From the NCBI GenBank assembly GCA_016125355.1, contig WGLX01000022.1, forward strand, positions 1 to 64,000: 64,000 bases of DNA, in the 5' to 3' direction. The stretch is from Actinomycetales bacterium. Its GTDB lineage: Bacteria > Actinomycetota > Actinomycetes > S36-B12. A program made the translations under genes and the position numbers. Below are positions 8,647-17,747 of the stretch, in pieces (position 1 is the first letter of the stretch; every line of letters starts with the position of its first letter). Below the pieces are notes generated by a model. That model saw nothing but the letters and a program-made list of their open reading frames with translations. It searched no databases and was not told the DNA's origin.

Positions 8647-9525
8647 GTGCCCGCCGAATTGCACCAAAGCCGGACTTTGAGCAAGCGCACGTTACTCATC
8701 GCCTTCGCCGACGGGTCTATGCGTTGGCGCAGGGCTGGGCGCCGTTTCGAGCGCGATGCCCATGCAACTGGGTGGTTCGCCGACGTCATCGTCTACACCG
8801 CCGATCGCATTCGCGCCGAGTTCCCGGAGTACTTCGCTGCCCGCGCGGAACTCTATGAGCAGCCGTCACCCGGTTTCGGCTACTGGGCGTGGAAAGCGTT
8901 CCTCCTCCTCAAGCACTTGGAGACGGCGCCAGACGCGATTTCTCGCGTCTTCTATCTGGACGTCGGCAGCCACTTCAACGTGACCGAGGCAGCGCACAAG
9001 CGCTTCCGTCTCTACGAGGAACGAGCTGACGAGACTGGATCTCTCCTCATGACGATGCCGCACCTGCCAGAGCGTGAGTGGACCAAGCCCGCCGTGATTG
9101 AGCACTTCTCCCTGTCTGAGGAACAGGCGCTGGAGGGCCAGTTCGTGGGGGGAGTGGTGATGCTTCCCCGCACGGATGCTTCCTTAGAGCTCTGTCGCGA
9201 GTGGGAGGCCGCCACCCTGCTCGATGGCCAACGCCTGCTGCGGGACCCAGTGACAGACGACGAGAGAGGCCCGTATCTGAAGCACCATCGTCACGACCAG
9301 TCCGTGCTCAGTTGCCTCGCGAAGAGTCGGGGCATTGAGGGGATACCCGACGAGACGTTCTTTGCTCCCGACTGGGCCGAACGCGGGCGCGACTACCCCA
9401 TCTGGACCGTGCGGAACAGATCCGGAGTCCGCTTCAGCTCCAATCCGCCGTGGTTCAGGTCCAAGAGGATCGCGGAACGGGCATACCTCGCCGCTCGGAC
9501 CCTAGGCGCGACCGATCGAACGTGA
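8647..9525 (+). CDS. hypothetical glycosyltransferase-like protein
   Basis: A 292-residue protein typical of capsule or O-antigen loci. It carries PGFGYWAWKAFLLLKHLE followed by VFYLDVGSHFN, a pattern (aromatic-rich motif, then an acidic strand) seen in poorly characterised GT-A-like surface-glycan proteins, and HHRHDQSVLSCLAKSRG in the C-terminal half. The start was chosen at GTG 8647 because TACGCT stands exactly 6 nt upstream (leaderless) and there is no ribosome binding site; longer readings lack coding character. Its last 24 nt overlap the 3' end of the opposite-strand GT2 gene. Substrate unknown. Confidence 0.65.
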   Translation: MPAELHQSRTLSKRTLLIAFADGSMRWRRAGRRFERDAHATGWFADVIVYTADRIRAEFPEYFAARAELYEQPSPGFGYWAWKAFLLLKHLETAPDAISRVFYLDVGSHFNVTEAAHKRFRLYEERADETGSLLMTMPHLPEREWTKPAVIEHFSLSEEQALEGQFVGGVVMLPRTDASLELCREWEAATLLDGQRLLRDPVTDDERGPYLKHHRHDQSVLSCLAKSRGIEGIPDETFFAPDWAERGRDYPIWTVRNRSGVRFSSNPPWFRSKRIAERAYLAARTLGATDRT

Positions 9526-10299
9526 CGCCGCACTCCGCGCGAACACGGGGACCGAGCGGATCCACTCCGCGGCTGCTCGCCAACCGTGAAGCTCGAAGAC
9601 CTCGCACCTGGCTCGGTACGCCTGTCGAAGCGACTCCCGCCATCGGCGCGCCGATACTCCGTCGAGACGGAACACCGAGACCGGAGTCGCCAGAGCCACC
9701 GGGTCAGAGCGCTCGGAGAGTGCGAGCATCATGCGGTAGTCCGCCGCGATCGGGTACGCCTCGTCGAATCCGCCTGACGAGCGAAGGATTCGTGTACGGA
9801 CGATCGACGCGGGATGCCAAGGGAACCGGCCGCGACGGAATCGGCGCCCCTTCTCCTCGGGGTAGGAAAACTCCCCCGACAAGCGGCGGCGACCCCGGGA
9901 ATCCTCGAGGATCAGACGACCGTAGAGCCAGTCGGGATCCTGCGCGACGATCGCGCTCCGGAAGGCCTGTAGAACGTGCGGTGAAGCGAGCCGATCACCT
10001 GCGTTCGCGAACATGACGAAGGCTCCACGTGCCTCGTGCAGGCCCGCGTTCATCGCGGCGTAGACGCCCTCTGGCGGAGTACTTATGAGGCGGGAGATCC
10101 TCGCCAGCGGCTCGGGGGCGTCGATGCAGGTCACGGGAGGACCGGAGCTGTCAACGACGATCCACTCGACTTCGTCGAGGTCCTGATCGGCGATCGATGC
10201 CGCCGTGGCGGATAGTCCCGCAGGGTCATCCTTCACCGCCGTGACGATCGTGAGCCAGGGTGCTGGCTGCTCCTTCTCCGACGCCGACAGTTCGGTCAT
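9502..10299 (-). CDS. family 2 glycosyltransferase
   Basis: GT-A enzyme of 265 residues related to WcaA/colanic-acid-type GT2 proteins. Typical parts are LTIVTAVKDDPAGL at the N-terminus, VEWIVVDSSG, GVYAAMNAGLHEARG, and VMFANAGDRLASP, where NAGD stands in place of the usual DxD, as in this subgroup. GGFDEAYPIAADYRMMLAL is the acceptor-side region with a conserved acidic residue. It stands alone on the minus strand between two plus-strand genes, and its 3' end overlaps the upstream convergent gene by 24 nt. ATG at 10299 follows a weak GAGCGGGGC. Confidence 0.88.
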   Translation of the reverse strand: MTELSASEKEQPAPWLTIVTAVKDDPAGLSATAASIADQDLDEVEWIVVDSSGPPVTCIDAPEPLARISRLISTPPEGVYAAMNAGLHEARGAFVMFANAGDRLASPHVLQAFRSAIVAQDPDWLYGRLILEDSRGRRRLSGEFSYPEEKGRRFRRGRFPWHPASIVRTRILRSSGGFDEAYPIAADYRMMLALSERSDPVALATPVSVFRLDGVSARRWRESLRQAYRARCEVFELHGWRAAAEWIRSVPVFARSAASRSIGRA

Positions 10300-10382
10300 G
10301 CCCCGCTCATTCCCAACACGACCACTGGCACCGAGTAGGTTCTGACGCGTGACAGGGACAGTCCGCGAAGGTCGCTGATCGC

Positions 10383-11540
10383 GTGCGCATCACGGCCGTG
10401 CACAGCGCCTACGCCTCCACGTCTGTGAGCGGCGAGAACCTTGCCGCCGAGTCACAGACACAAGCCCTGAAGGATGCTGGGCACGTCATCGATCTCTTTG
10501 AACGCAGGACCGATGACCTTGCCACCCGGGCAGCGTATCCACTGATTGTGTCCGCGCAGGTCGCGTCGGGCCGCGACATGACGGGCCGCGCCACGCCGGC
10601 ACCCGAAGGCCGTGATCACGTCCTGCTCGTGCACAACCTGTTCCCGAACTTCGGCACGCGATGGATCACAGACTGGCCGGGCCCTGTGGTCACGATGCTC
10701 CACAACTACCGCTACGTCTGCGCGAACGGCCTCCTCCTGCGCGGTGGAAAGGTCTGCACGGAGTGCGTCGCAGGATCGAACTTCTCGGCGCTCCGCTACG
10801 GCTGCTACCGCGATTCACGACTGGCGACCCTGCCGATCGCCATCGGCAACCGCAGGCCAACTCGGCGGCTTCCCCAGCTCACACGGGCAGCCGCAGTCAT
10901 CGCACAGACAGAGCGCGCGATGTCGGTGTTCGCTCAGGCGGGGGTTGCCGAAGCCTCATTGCGGCTGGTGCCCGGCTTCACCGACGTGCCCGCAGCGCGC
11001 CCCGGTGGACCGCGCAAGAACTGGGTCTTCGTGGGCCGCATCTCGGAGGAGAAGGGACTGCGCGAACTCCTGGCCATCTGGCCCGAGGGCGAGCACCTGG
11101 ACGTGATCGGCGAGGGGTCCCAACGAGCCGAGCTGGAGGCGAGCGCGCCGGCCGGAGTCCGATTCCTCGGAGCCATGTCCCGGGACGAGGTCGTCTCCTC
11201 GCTCGCGGGGTACCAGGGACTCGTGTTCCCCGGAGTCTGCTGGGAGGGCGCCCACCCCATGGTTGTACGCGAAGCACTCGCCCAGGGGACCCCCGTCCTC
11301 GCATCGACAGGGAGCAGCGCGGCCGACCTGGTTGCCCGCGCCGGCGGTGGCGGCGAGTACCTCCAGAACTCGGCGGAGTCACTGCGGGCGGGGCTGCGCG
11401 CGCTGCGGTCGAGCGCCGACGAACTCGGGCGTGCGGCCCACCAGGTCGCGGTGGAGACGTTCTCCCGCAACCGCTGGCAGGCCGAGATGAGCGCCATCCT
11501 CGAGGAAGCCGTCGCACAGCGCCTGCGGACACGGACCTAG
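10383..11540 (+). CDS. family 4 glycosyltransferase
   Basis: GT-B enzyme of 385 residues. The N-terminal acceptor domain starts with RITAVHSAYASTSVSGEN, close to the glycine loop of GT4 proteins, and includes a Cys pair in GKVCTECVAG. The C-terminal domain has WVFVGRISEEKGL, EGSQRAELE, and VFPGVCWEGAHPMVVREAL, where the E-x7-E retaining-GT4 motif is partly kept. GTG at 10383 has AAGG 11 nt upstream. A TAGGTT box at 10336-10341 could start transcription at a short leader. The stop overlaps the stop of the opposite ABC gene by 3-4 nt, making a very tight convergent pair. Confidence 0.9.
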   Translation: MRITAVHSAYASTSVSGENLAAESQTQALKDAGHVIDLFERRTDDLATRAAYPLIVSAQVASGRDMTGRATPAPEGRDHVLLVHNLFPNFGTRWITDWPGPVVTMLHNYRYVCANGLLLRGGKVCTECVAGSNFSALRYGCYRDSRLATLPIAIGNRRPTRRLPQLTRAAAVIAQTERAMSVFAQAGVAEASLRLVPGFTDVPAARPGGPRKNWVFVGRISEEKGLRELLAIWPEGEHLDVIGEGSQRAELEASAPAGVRFLGAMSRDEVVSSLAGYQGLVFPGVCWEGAHPMVVREALAQGTPVLASTGSSAADLVARAGGGGEYLQNSAESLRAGLRALRSSADELGRAAHQVAVETFSRNRWQAEMSAILEEAVAQRLRTRT

Positions 11541-13414
11541 AGGCCGAGCAGCCTCGCCTGCCGATCGAAAGCCGGGTGACTCGCGCGCACCTCGTCGAAG
11601 GTGCCCCGAGCGAGCACGCGTCCGTCCTCCAGGTACAGGAGCTCATGCGCGGAGCGCACGGTGGCGAGGCGGTGGGCCACCGTCACCGTGGTGACCTGTC
11701 CGGCCATCTCGGCCAGCATGGCCGTGATCGAGGCCTCGGTCTCGGCGTCGAGGGCGCTGGTGGCCTCGTCCAGCACGAGCAGCTTGGGTCGCGAGTAGAG
11801 GGCCCGAGCAATGCCCAGTCTCTGTCGCTGGCCCCCGGAGAGGCGCACCCCGCGCTCACCGATGACGGTGTCCAGTCCCTCGCGAATCTCGCGCAGGAAT
11901 GCGCCGAGATGGGCACGGTCGAGGGCCTCCCACACGAGGTCGTCCGAGATGTCGTCCAGAGGCAGGCCCAACGCCACATTCTCACGAACGGTCCCGGACG
12001 CCAGCGCCACGGCCTGCGGCACATAGGCGATCGCGCCCGGCCACCGGGTAGCCGCCTCACCCGGAGGCAGGCCGCAGATCTCGATCGACCCCGAGTCTGG
12101 TCGAAGCACGCCGAGGACGAGGTCGGCGAGGGTCGACTTGCCGGCTCCGGTCGACCCGACAAGGGCGATGGACCTTCCCGGCAGGAGATCGAAGGTGACG
12201 TCCTCCACGGCCGCTTCCACGGCCTCCGGATAGCGGTAGGTCACCCCTCGAACCAGAATGCTCGGCACGAAGTCCGCGTGACCGTCGTCGATACCCGCGA
12301 GGTAGCGGGGCAGGTCGAAGTCGTCGGTGGAGAGCGGCCGCGCGCCCAACTCGTCCTCGAGGTCGTACGTGGGCTGCGCGCGCGTCTCCGCCTGCCTGAT
12401 GCTGATGAGGGACACCTGCAGCCGCAGGAGCGAGGGCATGACCCGTGCACCCGCAGCAAGGAACAGGGCCATCGACCCCACAGCACTCGCCGGATCTCCC
12501 GTGCCCGACTGCGCGATGACGAGTGCCAGGGCTCCCACGACCAGAGCAGTCTCGAAGACGTACTTGGGCACCTGCGCCACGTACTGGACGTCGGCCTGCG
12601 CCCCGGCCGCTCGCCACATGGTCTGGGAGATGCGGTCCCGGTACAGGCTGCGCTTGTTGGCCACGGTGATCTCCCGGTATGCCGACAGCCCCTCCTGCAC
12701 GGCCGAGAGGCCCGCAACCGACATGTCCTTGAGGAGGGTCCCCGACCGCCGCGCCAAGGACCCGAGGATCCGCTGGAGCACGAGGGCGATGACGACGAAG
12801 AAGCCGATGGCGGCGAGAGTCACCAGCGGATCGATGATCAGCAGCGTGACCGTGAGCACCGAAAGGAGGGCCACATCGCTCAGCGCCAGCGACAAGGAAC
12901 CGAGCAGAGAGACCGTTGCCGCCGTCGTGCCCTCCATCAGCGCGAAGGCGACCTCCTGACTCGTCCGCTTGTGCAAGAAGGTCACCGGTCGGGCGAAGAG
13001 TTCTCCCGTCAACCGTGACGCCACCTGGGCCTGCCGTCCGGCGAGGAACCGCAGGACCCGCCGGATGAGCACGACCGCCGTGACGCTCTTGAGAACCAGG
13101 AATGCGGCAGCGACCAGCGCGAGCGCCAGCGCGACATTGAGCAGTGGCCAGTCCTCGAGGCCCAGCCAGTCGATGGCCGTCTGCGCGTATCCCGGAATGC
13201 CTGACTCGGAGCCGATGGCTGACACGGCGATGGTCGCGACCAGGCCGACGAGGAGAACGCCCAGGAGATCGAGCATGGACAGGAACATCTGGATGCCGAC
13301 GGCGGCGCCGAACTTGACTCGATCCCGTTTCTCCAGGAGGGCCAACGATCGACGAACCGCGTAGCGGACGCCGGATGGAGACACTGCCACCGGACTTGCT
13401 CCCTGCCCGGACAT
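11537..13414 (-). CDS. PglK-like ABC transporter, permease and ATPase fused (lipid-linked glycan flippase type)
   Basis: Half-size ABC exporter of 625 residues: membrane domain of about six helices (35-340) followed by an ATPase with Walker A GSTGAGKST (420-428), signature LSGGQ (525-529) and Walker B LLVLDE (545-550). Proteins of this kind near phosphoglycosyltransferases flip undecaprenyl-diphosphate oligosaccharides (PglK, WlaB). Its ATG at 13412-13414 shares one base with the TGA of the phosphoglycosyltransferase gene (TGATG), so translation is coupled. It is the last gene of the heptose operon and ends against the GT4 gene. A clear paralogue lies at 25594-27531. General lipid-flippase function would be the alternative. 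Confidence 0.9.
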   Translation of the reverse strand: MSGQGASPVAVSPSGVRYAVRRSLALLEKRDRVKFGAAVGIQMFLSMLDLLGVLLVGLVATIAVSAIGSESGIPGYAQTAIDWLGLEDWPLLNVALALALVAAAFLVLKSVTAVVLIRRVLRFLAGRQAQVASRLTGELFARPVTFLHKRTSQEVAFALMEGTTAATVSLLGSLSLALSDVALLSVLTVTLLIIDPLVTLAAIGFFVVIALVLQRILGSLARRSGTLLKDMSVAGLSAVQEGLSAYREITVANKRSLYRDRISQTMWRAAGAQADVQYVAQVPKYVFETALVVGALALVIAQSGTGDPASAVGSMALFLAAGARVMPSLLRLQVSLISIRQAETRAQPTYDLEDELGARPLSTDDFDLPRYLAGIDDGHADFVPSILVRGVTYRYPEAVEAAVEDVTFDLLPGRSIALVGSTGAGKSTLADLVLGVLRPDSGSIEICGLPPGEAATRWPGAIAYVPQAVALASGTVRENVALGLPLDDISDDLVWEALDRAHLGAFLREIREGLDTVIGERGVRLSGGQRQRLGIARALYSRPKLLVLDEATSALDAETEASITAMLAEMAGQVTTVTVAHRLATVRSAHELLYLEDGRVLARGTFDEVRASHPAFDRQARLLGL

Positions 13415-14907
13415 CACACCGCCCCTCGACCGCGGAGGACGGCGCGCACCGTACGCGCGAGGAGCACGACGTCGCCGGAGAGGGACCACGACTCGACGTA
13501 GAACAGGTCCAGCTGCAGCGCCTGCGCCCAGTCCAGGTCGCTTCGCCCCTCCACCTGCCAGAGGCCGGTCATCCCAGGCTTGAGGGCAAGGCGCCGGTAG
13601 GCGGTCTGCTCGTACCTGTTGACGTCGTCCAGGGGGTGGGGTCGTGGACCGACCAGGCTCATGGAGCCGCCGACCACGTTCAGCAACTGGGGCAGCTCAT
13701 CGAGCGACCACCGACGCAGGAAGCGCCCGACGCGCGTCACGCGCGGGTCGTCGGGCAGCTTGAAGCCGGGCTCGTGCAGCTCGTGCTCATGTCGCAGGGC
13801 CTGGCGATCGTCGTCGGCGCCGTCAACCATGGTGCGGAACTTCAGCATCGTGAAGGGTTCGCCGCCCTGTCCGATGCGTACCTGCCGGAAGATGACCGGG
13901 CCGCGTGAAGACAGTCGGACAGCGAGCGCGCACGTCACGAGGACTGGGCTCAGCACGACGATCAGGATCGCCGACCCGACGAGGTCGAGCGCGCGCTTGG
14001 CGAAACGCTGGGGGCGTGACAGGGCCGCCTCATCCAGGTGCAGAAGCGGCAGGCCTGCGGCCGGGCGCACGCTGAGCCGGGGACCGCCCACGTCCATCAT
14101 GGCCGGGGCGATGAGGAGGTCGACGGATCGCCCCTCCAGGTGCCAGGCCACCTGTCGAACGGCTTCACCCGTCAGCGACTCTGAGGGCGCGATCGCGACG
14201 GCAGCGGCTTCGGTGCGATCCACGAGGTCGTCCAGGCCGGCCAGCCATGCCTCCAGGGCGGCCGCCCCACTGTCATCATCCGCCGTCGGAGCCGGGTAGC
14301 GGCCGGCCACGAGGTAGCCCGCGTAGGTCTCGCGCTCCAGCCGGTCGCACAGCTCATCCGCCACCCGTCCAGTGCCGACCACGACCGTGTGGTTCATGAA
14401 GAGCCGGTCGGCCCGCCGACGGTACAGCCAGCCGCGCCAGGCGAATCGCCCGGAGACGACGAGGAGCACGCCCAGGGGCAGCGAGACGAAGGCGTACGCG
14501 CGGGAGATGTCGGCCCGGACGAGGTAGCTGAGACCGGCCACGACGGCGAAGGTGTACAGGGTGGCGGAGACCACCCGCCGGATCTCCTCGGTGCCGAGGC
14601 CGATGAAGCGCTGGTCATATGAACCGCGGAGGGCGAGCATGGCCCACCAGAGCGCCATGATCGCGACCGGGACGCCGTAGATGGCCAGCACGGGCGAGAT
14701 GGCCCAGGCCGACGCCCGAGAGCTGACGAGGAGCCCGACCAGCATGGACAGGCCCAGGAGGACGCCGTCCGTGAGGATCAGACGGGCGCGAAAGGGCCCG
14801 AGGGCCGCGCCTCGGGTGGCCGCCGTGGACACGGCAGAGCCCGCGCCGGTCGCATCGCGGTACCGCTGAGTGACCGAGAGACCGTCCCAGCCGCCTTCGC
14901 TCGTCAC
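13414..14907 (-). CDS. polyprenyl-phosphate glycosylphosphotransferase (WbaP/WcaJ-like)
   Basis: Initiating phosphoglycosyltransferase, 497 residues, that moves a sugar-1-phosphate from its nucleotide donor to undecaprenyl phosphate at the inner face of the membrane. N-terminal half: four or five membrane helices (about 40-170) and a CoA-binding-like Rossmann segment VVVGTGRVADEL. C-terminal catalytic domain (about 305-497): a re-entrant helix after KRALDLVGS, GPVIFRQVRIG, MLKFRTMV, DELPQLLNVVGGSMSLVGPRP and LKPGMTGLWQV, all diagnostic. GTG at 14907 follows GGGAGGG. Coupled to the ABC flippase by TGATG and placed 34 nt after a methyltransferase. It is probably the first committed step for the glycan that carries the heptose made by the upstream genes. 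Confidence 0.93.
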   Translation of the reverse strand: MTSEGGWDGLSVTQRYRDATGAGSAVSTAATRGAALGPFRARLILTDGVLLGLSMLVGLLVSSRASAWAISPVLAIYGVPVAIMALWWAMLALRGSYDQRFIGLGTEEIRRVVSATLYTFAVVAGLSYLVRADISRAYAFVSLPLGVLLVVSGRFAWRGWLYRRRADRLFMNHTVVVGTGRVADELCDRLERETYAGYLVAGRYPAPTADDDSGAAALEAWLAGLDDLVDRTEAAAVAIAPSESLTGEAVRQVAWHLEGRSVDLLIAPAMMDVGGPRLSVRPAAGLPLLHLDEAALSRPQRFAKRALDLVGSAILIVVLSPVLVTCALAVRLSSRGPVIFRQVRIGQGGEPFTMLKFRTMVDGADDDRQALRHEHELHEPGFKLPDDPRVTRVGRFLRRWSLDELPQLLNVVGGSMSLVGPRPHPLDDVNRYEQTAYRRLALKPGMTGLWQVEGRSDLDWAQALQLDLFYVESWSLSGDVVLLARTVRAVLRGRGAV

Positions 14908-14941
14908 AACCGCCCTCCCAGGACCCCGACAGGGTCAGGGG

Positions 14942-15817
14942 CTATGCCTTGGTCGCCTCGATCACGCCGGAGGAGCACAGGAACATCCCCCGCCAGGTGT
15001 CAGTGTCCTCCATCGCGATGCCGGCGGTGCGGAATGACTGCCCCAACTCCCCGGCCATCATCGGCGGCGTCACGTGGTAGTTGTACCAATGGAACCGGAC
15101 GTCGGTGAAGCCGTGCTCCCGGACCAGGTCCGCCAGCTCGAAGGGGTTGTGGAACTTGGCGAGGATCTCGTCATACGCCGGCCCGTTCACGTCCCACTCG
15201 CGCTTGGGCGGCTTGTCCATGGCCAGCCTCGGCTCCAGACCGGCCCGCACGACGTCCTTGACCTCCTGCGGCTGGTCCTTCAGCAACTCCTCCTCGATGA
15301 ACTCCATCGTGAGCCGGTTGAACGACCACAGGCTCATCATCGAGTTGCGGAACTGGAGGAACAGCGTGCCGCCGGGCTCGATGAAGGCGCTCATGTTGTC
15401 GATCACGACACCCTCATCACGCACGTGCGGCAGTACCCCGAGGGCCATAACCGCGTCGTACGGTCCCGCAGCGATGGCCTCGGTAAGCGTCGAGCGGTCC
15501 TGGATGTCGCCCAGGGTGAGCACCGAGGAGTCGAAGCCCTTGGCCTCGAACTGGGCCTTGGCCACGCCCAGCATCCCCTCGGTGAGGTCGCTGCCGCCGA
15601 CCCGGAGGCCCAGCTCGGCCATCGCTGCCAAGGGCGAGCCGTCGCCGATGCCGAGCTCGTAGATGCTCGTCAGCCCGAGTGCCTGCACGCGCTCCTTGAT
15701 CCGCTTGAGCCGGAAGTAGTTGGCCGGATACTCCTTGGAGGTCAGGATCTTCGACTCGTCGTACTGCTCCGAGTACGTGGACGAGCTGGCGTTGTAGTGA
15801 TCGGCGACTTCAGCCAT
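14942..15817 (-). CDS. SAM-dependent methyltransferase
   Basis: Class I methyltransferase of 291 residues. The SAM-binding glycine loop is YELGIGDGSPLAAMAE (about 56-71), the second strand gives GGSDLTEGML, and the post-II region is TLGDIQDRSTLTE. It resembles enzymes that methylate small molecules or sugars rather than nucleic acids. It lies between a DUF4910 gene, whose stop it overlaps by one base (TGATG at 15815-15819), and the phosphoglycosyltransferase, inside the heptose operon; methylation of the heptose or a biosynthetic intermediate is a reasonable inference. No membrane segment. Confidence 0.85.
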   Translation of the reverse strand: MAEVADHYNASSSTYSEQYDESKILTSKEYPANYFRLKRIKERVQALGLTSIYELGIGDGSPLAAMAELGLRVGGSDLTEGMLGVAKAQFEAKGFDSSVLTLGDIQDRSTLTEAIAAGPYDAVMALGVLPHVRDEGVVIDNMSAFIEPGGTLFLQFRNSMMSLWSFNRLTMEFIEEELLKDQPQEVKDVVRAGLEPRLAMDKPPKREWDVNGPAYDEILAKFHNPFELADLVREHGFTDVRFHWYNYHVTPPMMAGELGQSFRTAGIAMEDTDTWRGMFLCSSGVIEATKA

Positions 15818-17151
15818 CAGGTCACGGCTCCCGGTTGTAGACGATTGCTCTGGTGCTCCATCCGGATGAGGTCATGGTCCATGAGCTCCTGCACCATGGC
15901 AAGGATGGTCGCCTCGTCCTCGCCGAACAGCTCGGCCATGTCCGACACCGCGTAGGTGCCGTCGGCATAGGCGAGGATGTTCGTGCGGAGCATCACCTCG
16001 TCGGACGTGTTCTTGTTCAGCATCGTGTGGTAGAGCCCTCGCTTGCCGAGCTGCGGCTCGCCGTAGGCGGCGGTGACGGGGACCGGCTCATGCTCCAGTG
16101 TCTCGATGCACGCCTTGACGACGTCGAATCCGCCCTGCAGCCCAGCTGGGGTCACAACGTGCTCAAGATCGTCCAGGGAGGTGTGGTACTCGGGGTAGTC
16201 GCCATACCGGCTGCGCATGATCGAGATGAAGGGCAGGTCGACACCTGCCGATGAGTACGTGCGCTCGTCACTGCCACGCTCCAGGTAGGAGTAGTGCACG
16301 ACGTTGGGCAGGCCGGCCAGCACCCTCTTGGCGACTCGATCGATCCTGGTGTTCCCGTGACGCGAGGCAAGGTAGGTGTAGGCCCGGTCGTCGCCGATGC
16401 AGGTGAGCTGGAAACCCGCGATGACCCTCTCCTTGAGCCGCTCCAGGTTGCGGCTCGCGTAGGTGATCGCACCGATGGACTCCGGCGTGAAGGCGATCCG
16501 GTACGTGTAGTGGCGATGGGGCAGGGCCGTCAGCCACTGGGCGAGGGCCGTGGCGACAACCGGCCCGGACAGCTCGTTGTTCGCCAACGACGGATGACAC
16601 ACGTACGTGCTGAGGAAGATCTCGTCGTCCGTCTCGCCCGGCAGGATCAGTTCGCCGTAGGTGAGGCTCCCGGGTACGTGGTCCGCGTCGATGACGGCGC
16701 GGTAGGTGCCGGGCTTGAGTTCCGCTCGGACCCGGTCCGGCAGGCAGAAGCCCCAGGTGCGGTGGTAGTAGCTGGTGATGAAGGGGATGGCGTCGGGCTG
16801 CTCGGGAATCGAGTGCAGATGGGGTTGGAGCTCCTCCAGGGTGAACTCGCCGTCGACACCGGTCGAATAGCCGACCACATGCAGGTTCGAGTCCTCGAGG
16901 TCGACCACCACCTCGCCATCCGGTCCGATGAGTCGGGCACCTCGGATGACCCACTCCTCGGGCACCGTCCAGTCGAAGACCTGCGTCCCCGACGGCACCT
17001 CGTGGATCGTGAGCCCCGGAAGCTGCCCCTTCAGGATGGCGAGCGTCTGCCGGACACCGGCTCCGGTGATGCTCCGGTGGATCGGCCAGAGTTCGCGGGC
17101 GAGCGCGTGCATGGCATCGCCCTGCGGCGTCATCGATACGGGAGCCGTCAT
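15817..17151 (-). CDS. DUF2172/DUF4910 aminopeptidase-like protein with C-terminal winged helix
   Basis: A 444-residue protein of the DUF2172/DUF4910 group, whose core has a zinc-aminopeptidase (M28-like) fold although known members sit in glycan loci and the true substrate is uncertain. Seen: the metal-ligand regions STYVCHPSLANNELSGP (about 178-195) and TPESIGAI, a third region YPEYHTSLDDL, and a C-terminal winged-helix-like segment near YAVSDMAELFGEDEATI. Start ATG at 17151 makes a 4-nt ATGA overlap with the gmhA stop, and the end overlaps the methyltransferase start. Being locked between gmhA and the methyltransferase suggests a sugar-modifying role, perhaps amide hydrolysis, rather than peptide turnover. 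Confidence 0.82.
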   Translation of the reverse strand: MTAPVSMTPQGDAMHALARELWPIHRSITGAGVRQTLAILKGQLPGLTIHEVPSGTQVFDWTVPEEWVIRGARLIGPDGEVVVDLEDSNLHVVGYSTGVDGEFTLEELQPHLHSIPEQPDAIPFITSYYHRTWGFCLPDRVRAELKPGTYRAVIDADHVPGSLTYGELILPGETDDEIFLSTYVCHPSLANNELSGPVVATALAQWLTALPHRHYTYRIAFTPESIGAITYASRNLERLKERVIAGFQLTCIGDDRAYTYLASRHGNTRIDRVAKRVLAGLPNVVHYSYLERGSDERTYSSAGVDLPFISIMRSRYGDYPEYHTSLDDLEHVVTPAGLQGGFDVVKACIETLEHEPVPVTAAYGEPQLGKRGLYHTMLNKNTSDEVMLRTNILAYADGTYAVSDMAELFGEDEATILAMVQELMDHDLIRMEHQSNRLQPGAVT

Positions 17152-17747
17152 GCGTGCGGATGCGGGTTGGTCGGACCACCGAAGCCTTCATGAGTGAGGG
17201 CCTTGAAGAGCCAGTGGACGACGACGAGATGGACGTTCTCCAGGACCTGCATGTCCGTGGAGTCCACCCGCAGTTCGATGTCGGCCCACTCGGAGAGCTT
17301 GCCGCCGTTGCGACCCACGAGGATCGCCACCGGGTAGCCGTTCTCCCTGGCCCACCGTGCCGCATTGACCACGTTGGGGGAGTTCCCACTACCCGAGATG
17401 GCGAGTACGGCATCGCCACGACGAGCCAACTGCTCCAGCTGGTTGCGCATGGCGTCCTCGAAGCCGAAGTCGTTGGCCCACGCGGACTGGGTGATCGCCT
17501 GTTCGTTGATGCTCAGAGCCCGGATCGGGGCTTCCAGGCTGGCGCCGATCCCCTTGCCCACATCGCAGGCCATGTGCGATCCGGTCGAGGAGGAGCCGCC
17601 GTTGCCCATCGTCCAGAGGATCCCCTGGCTGTCCTGCAGCCCTCGGATCAGGTCGGCAAGGGCCGTCAGCACGTCCTGGTCGAGCGCCTGGATGGCATGC
17701 ACCGTCTCGTCTAGCGAGAGCTGGGCGCGCGCGAGATCAAGACTCAT
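17148..17747 (-). CDS. gmhA: phosphoheptose isomerase (SIS domain), GmhA-like
   Basis: Sedoheptulose-7-phosphate isomerase giving D-glycero-D-manno-heptose 7-phosphate. A single SIS domain of 199 residues: TMGNGGSSSTGSHMACD near 46-62 is the phosphate/sugar loop, and LAISGSGNSPNVVNAARWA is the second SIS motif. The ATG at 17747 overlaps the kinase gene by 11 nt; a longer reading exists but the SIS fold starts here. Downstream it overlaps the DUF4910 gene by ATGA. With the adjacent HddA-like kinase and the HddC-GmhB fusion it completes the core heptose-activation set. A related SIS isomerase for another sugar phosphate is possible but less likely in this company. Confidence 0.88.
   Translation of the reverse strand: MSLDLARAQLSLDETVHAIQALDQDVLTALADLIRGLQDSQGILWTMGNGGSSSTGSHMACDVGKGIGASLEAPIRALSINEQAITQSAWANDFGFEDAMRNQLEQLARRGDAVLAISGSGNSPNVVNAARWARENGYPVAILVGRNGGKLSEWADIELRVDSTDMQVLENVHLVVVHWLFKALTHEGFGGPTNPHPHA

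Noticed and set aside
10661-13018. A 785-codon plus-strand reading across the GT4 and ABC genes
   Set aside because: It is out of frame with the GT4 gene and antisense to the ABC ATPase, both certain.
14922-14936. GACCC/GGGTC hairpin between the methyltransferase and phosphoglycosyltransferase genes
   Set aside because: A 5-bp stem in a 34-bp gap of a GC-rich operon is too weak to call a terminator or attenuator.
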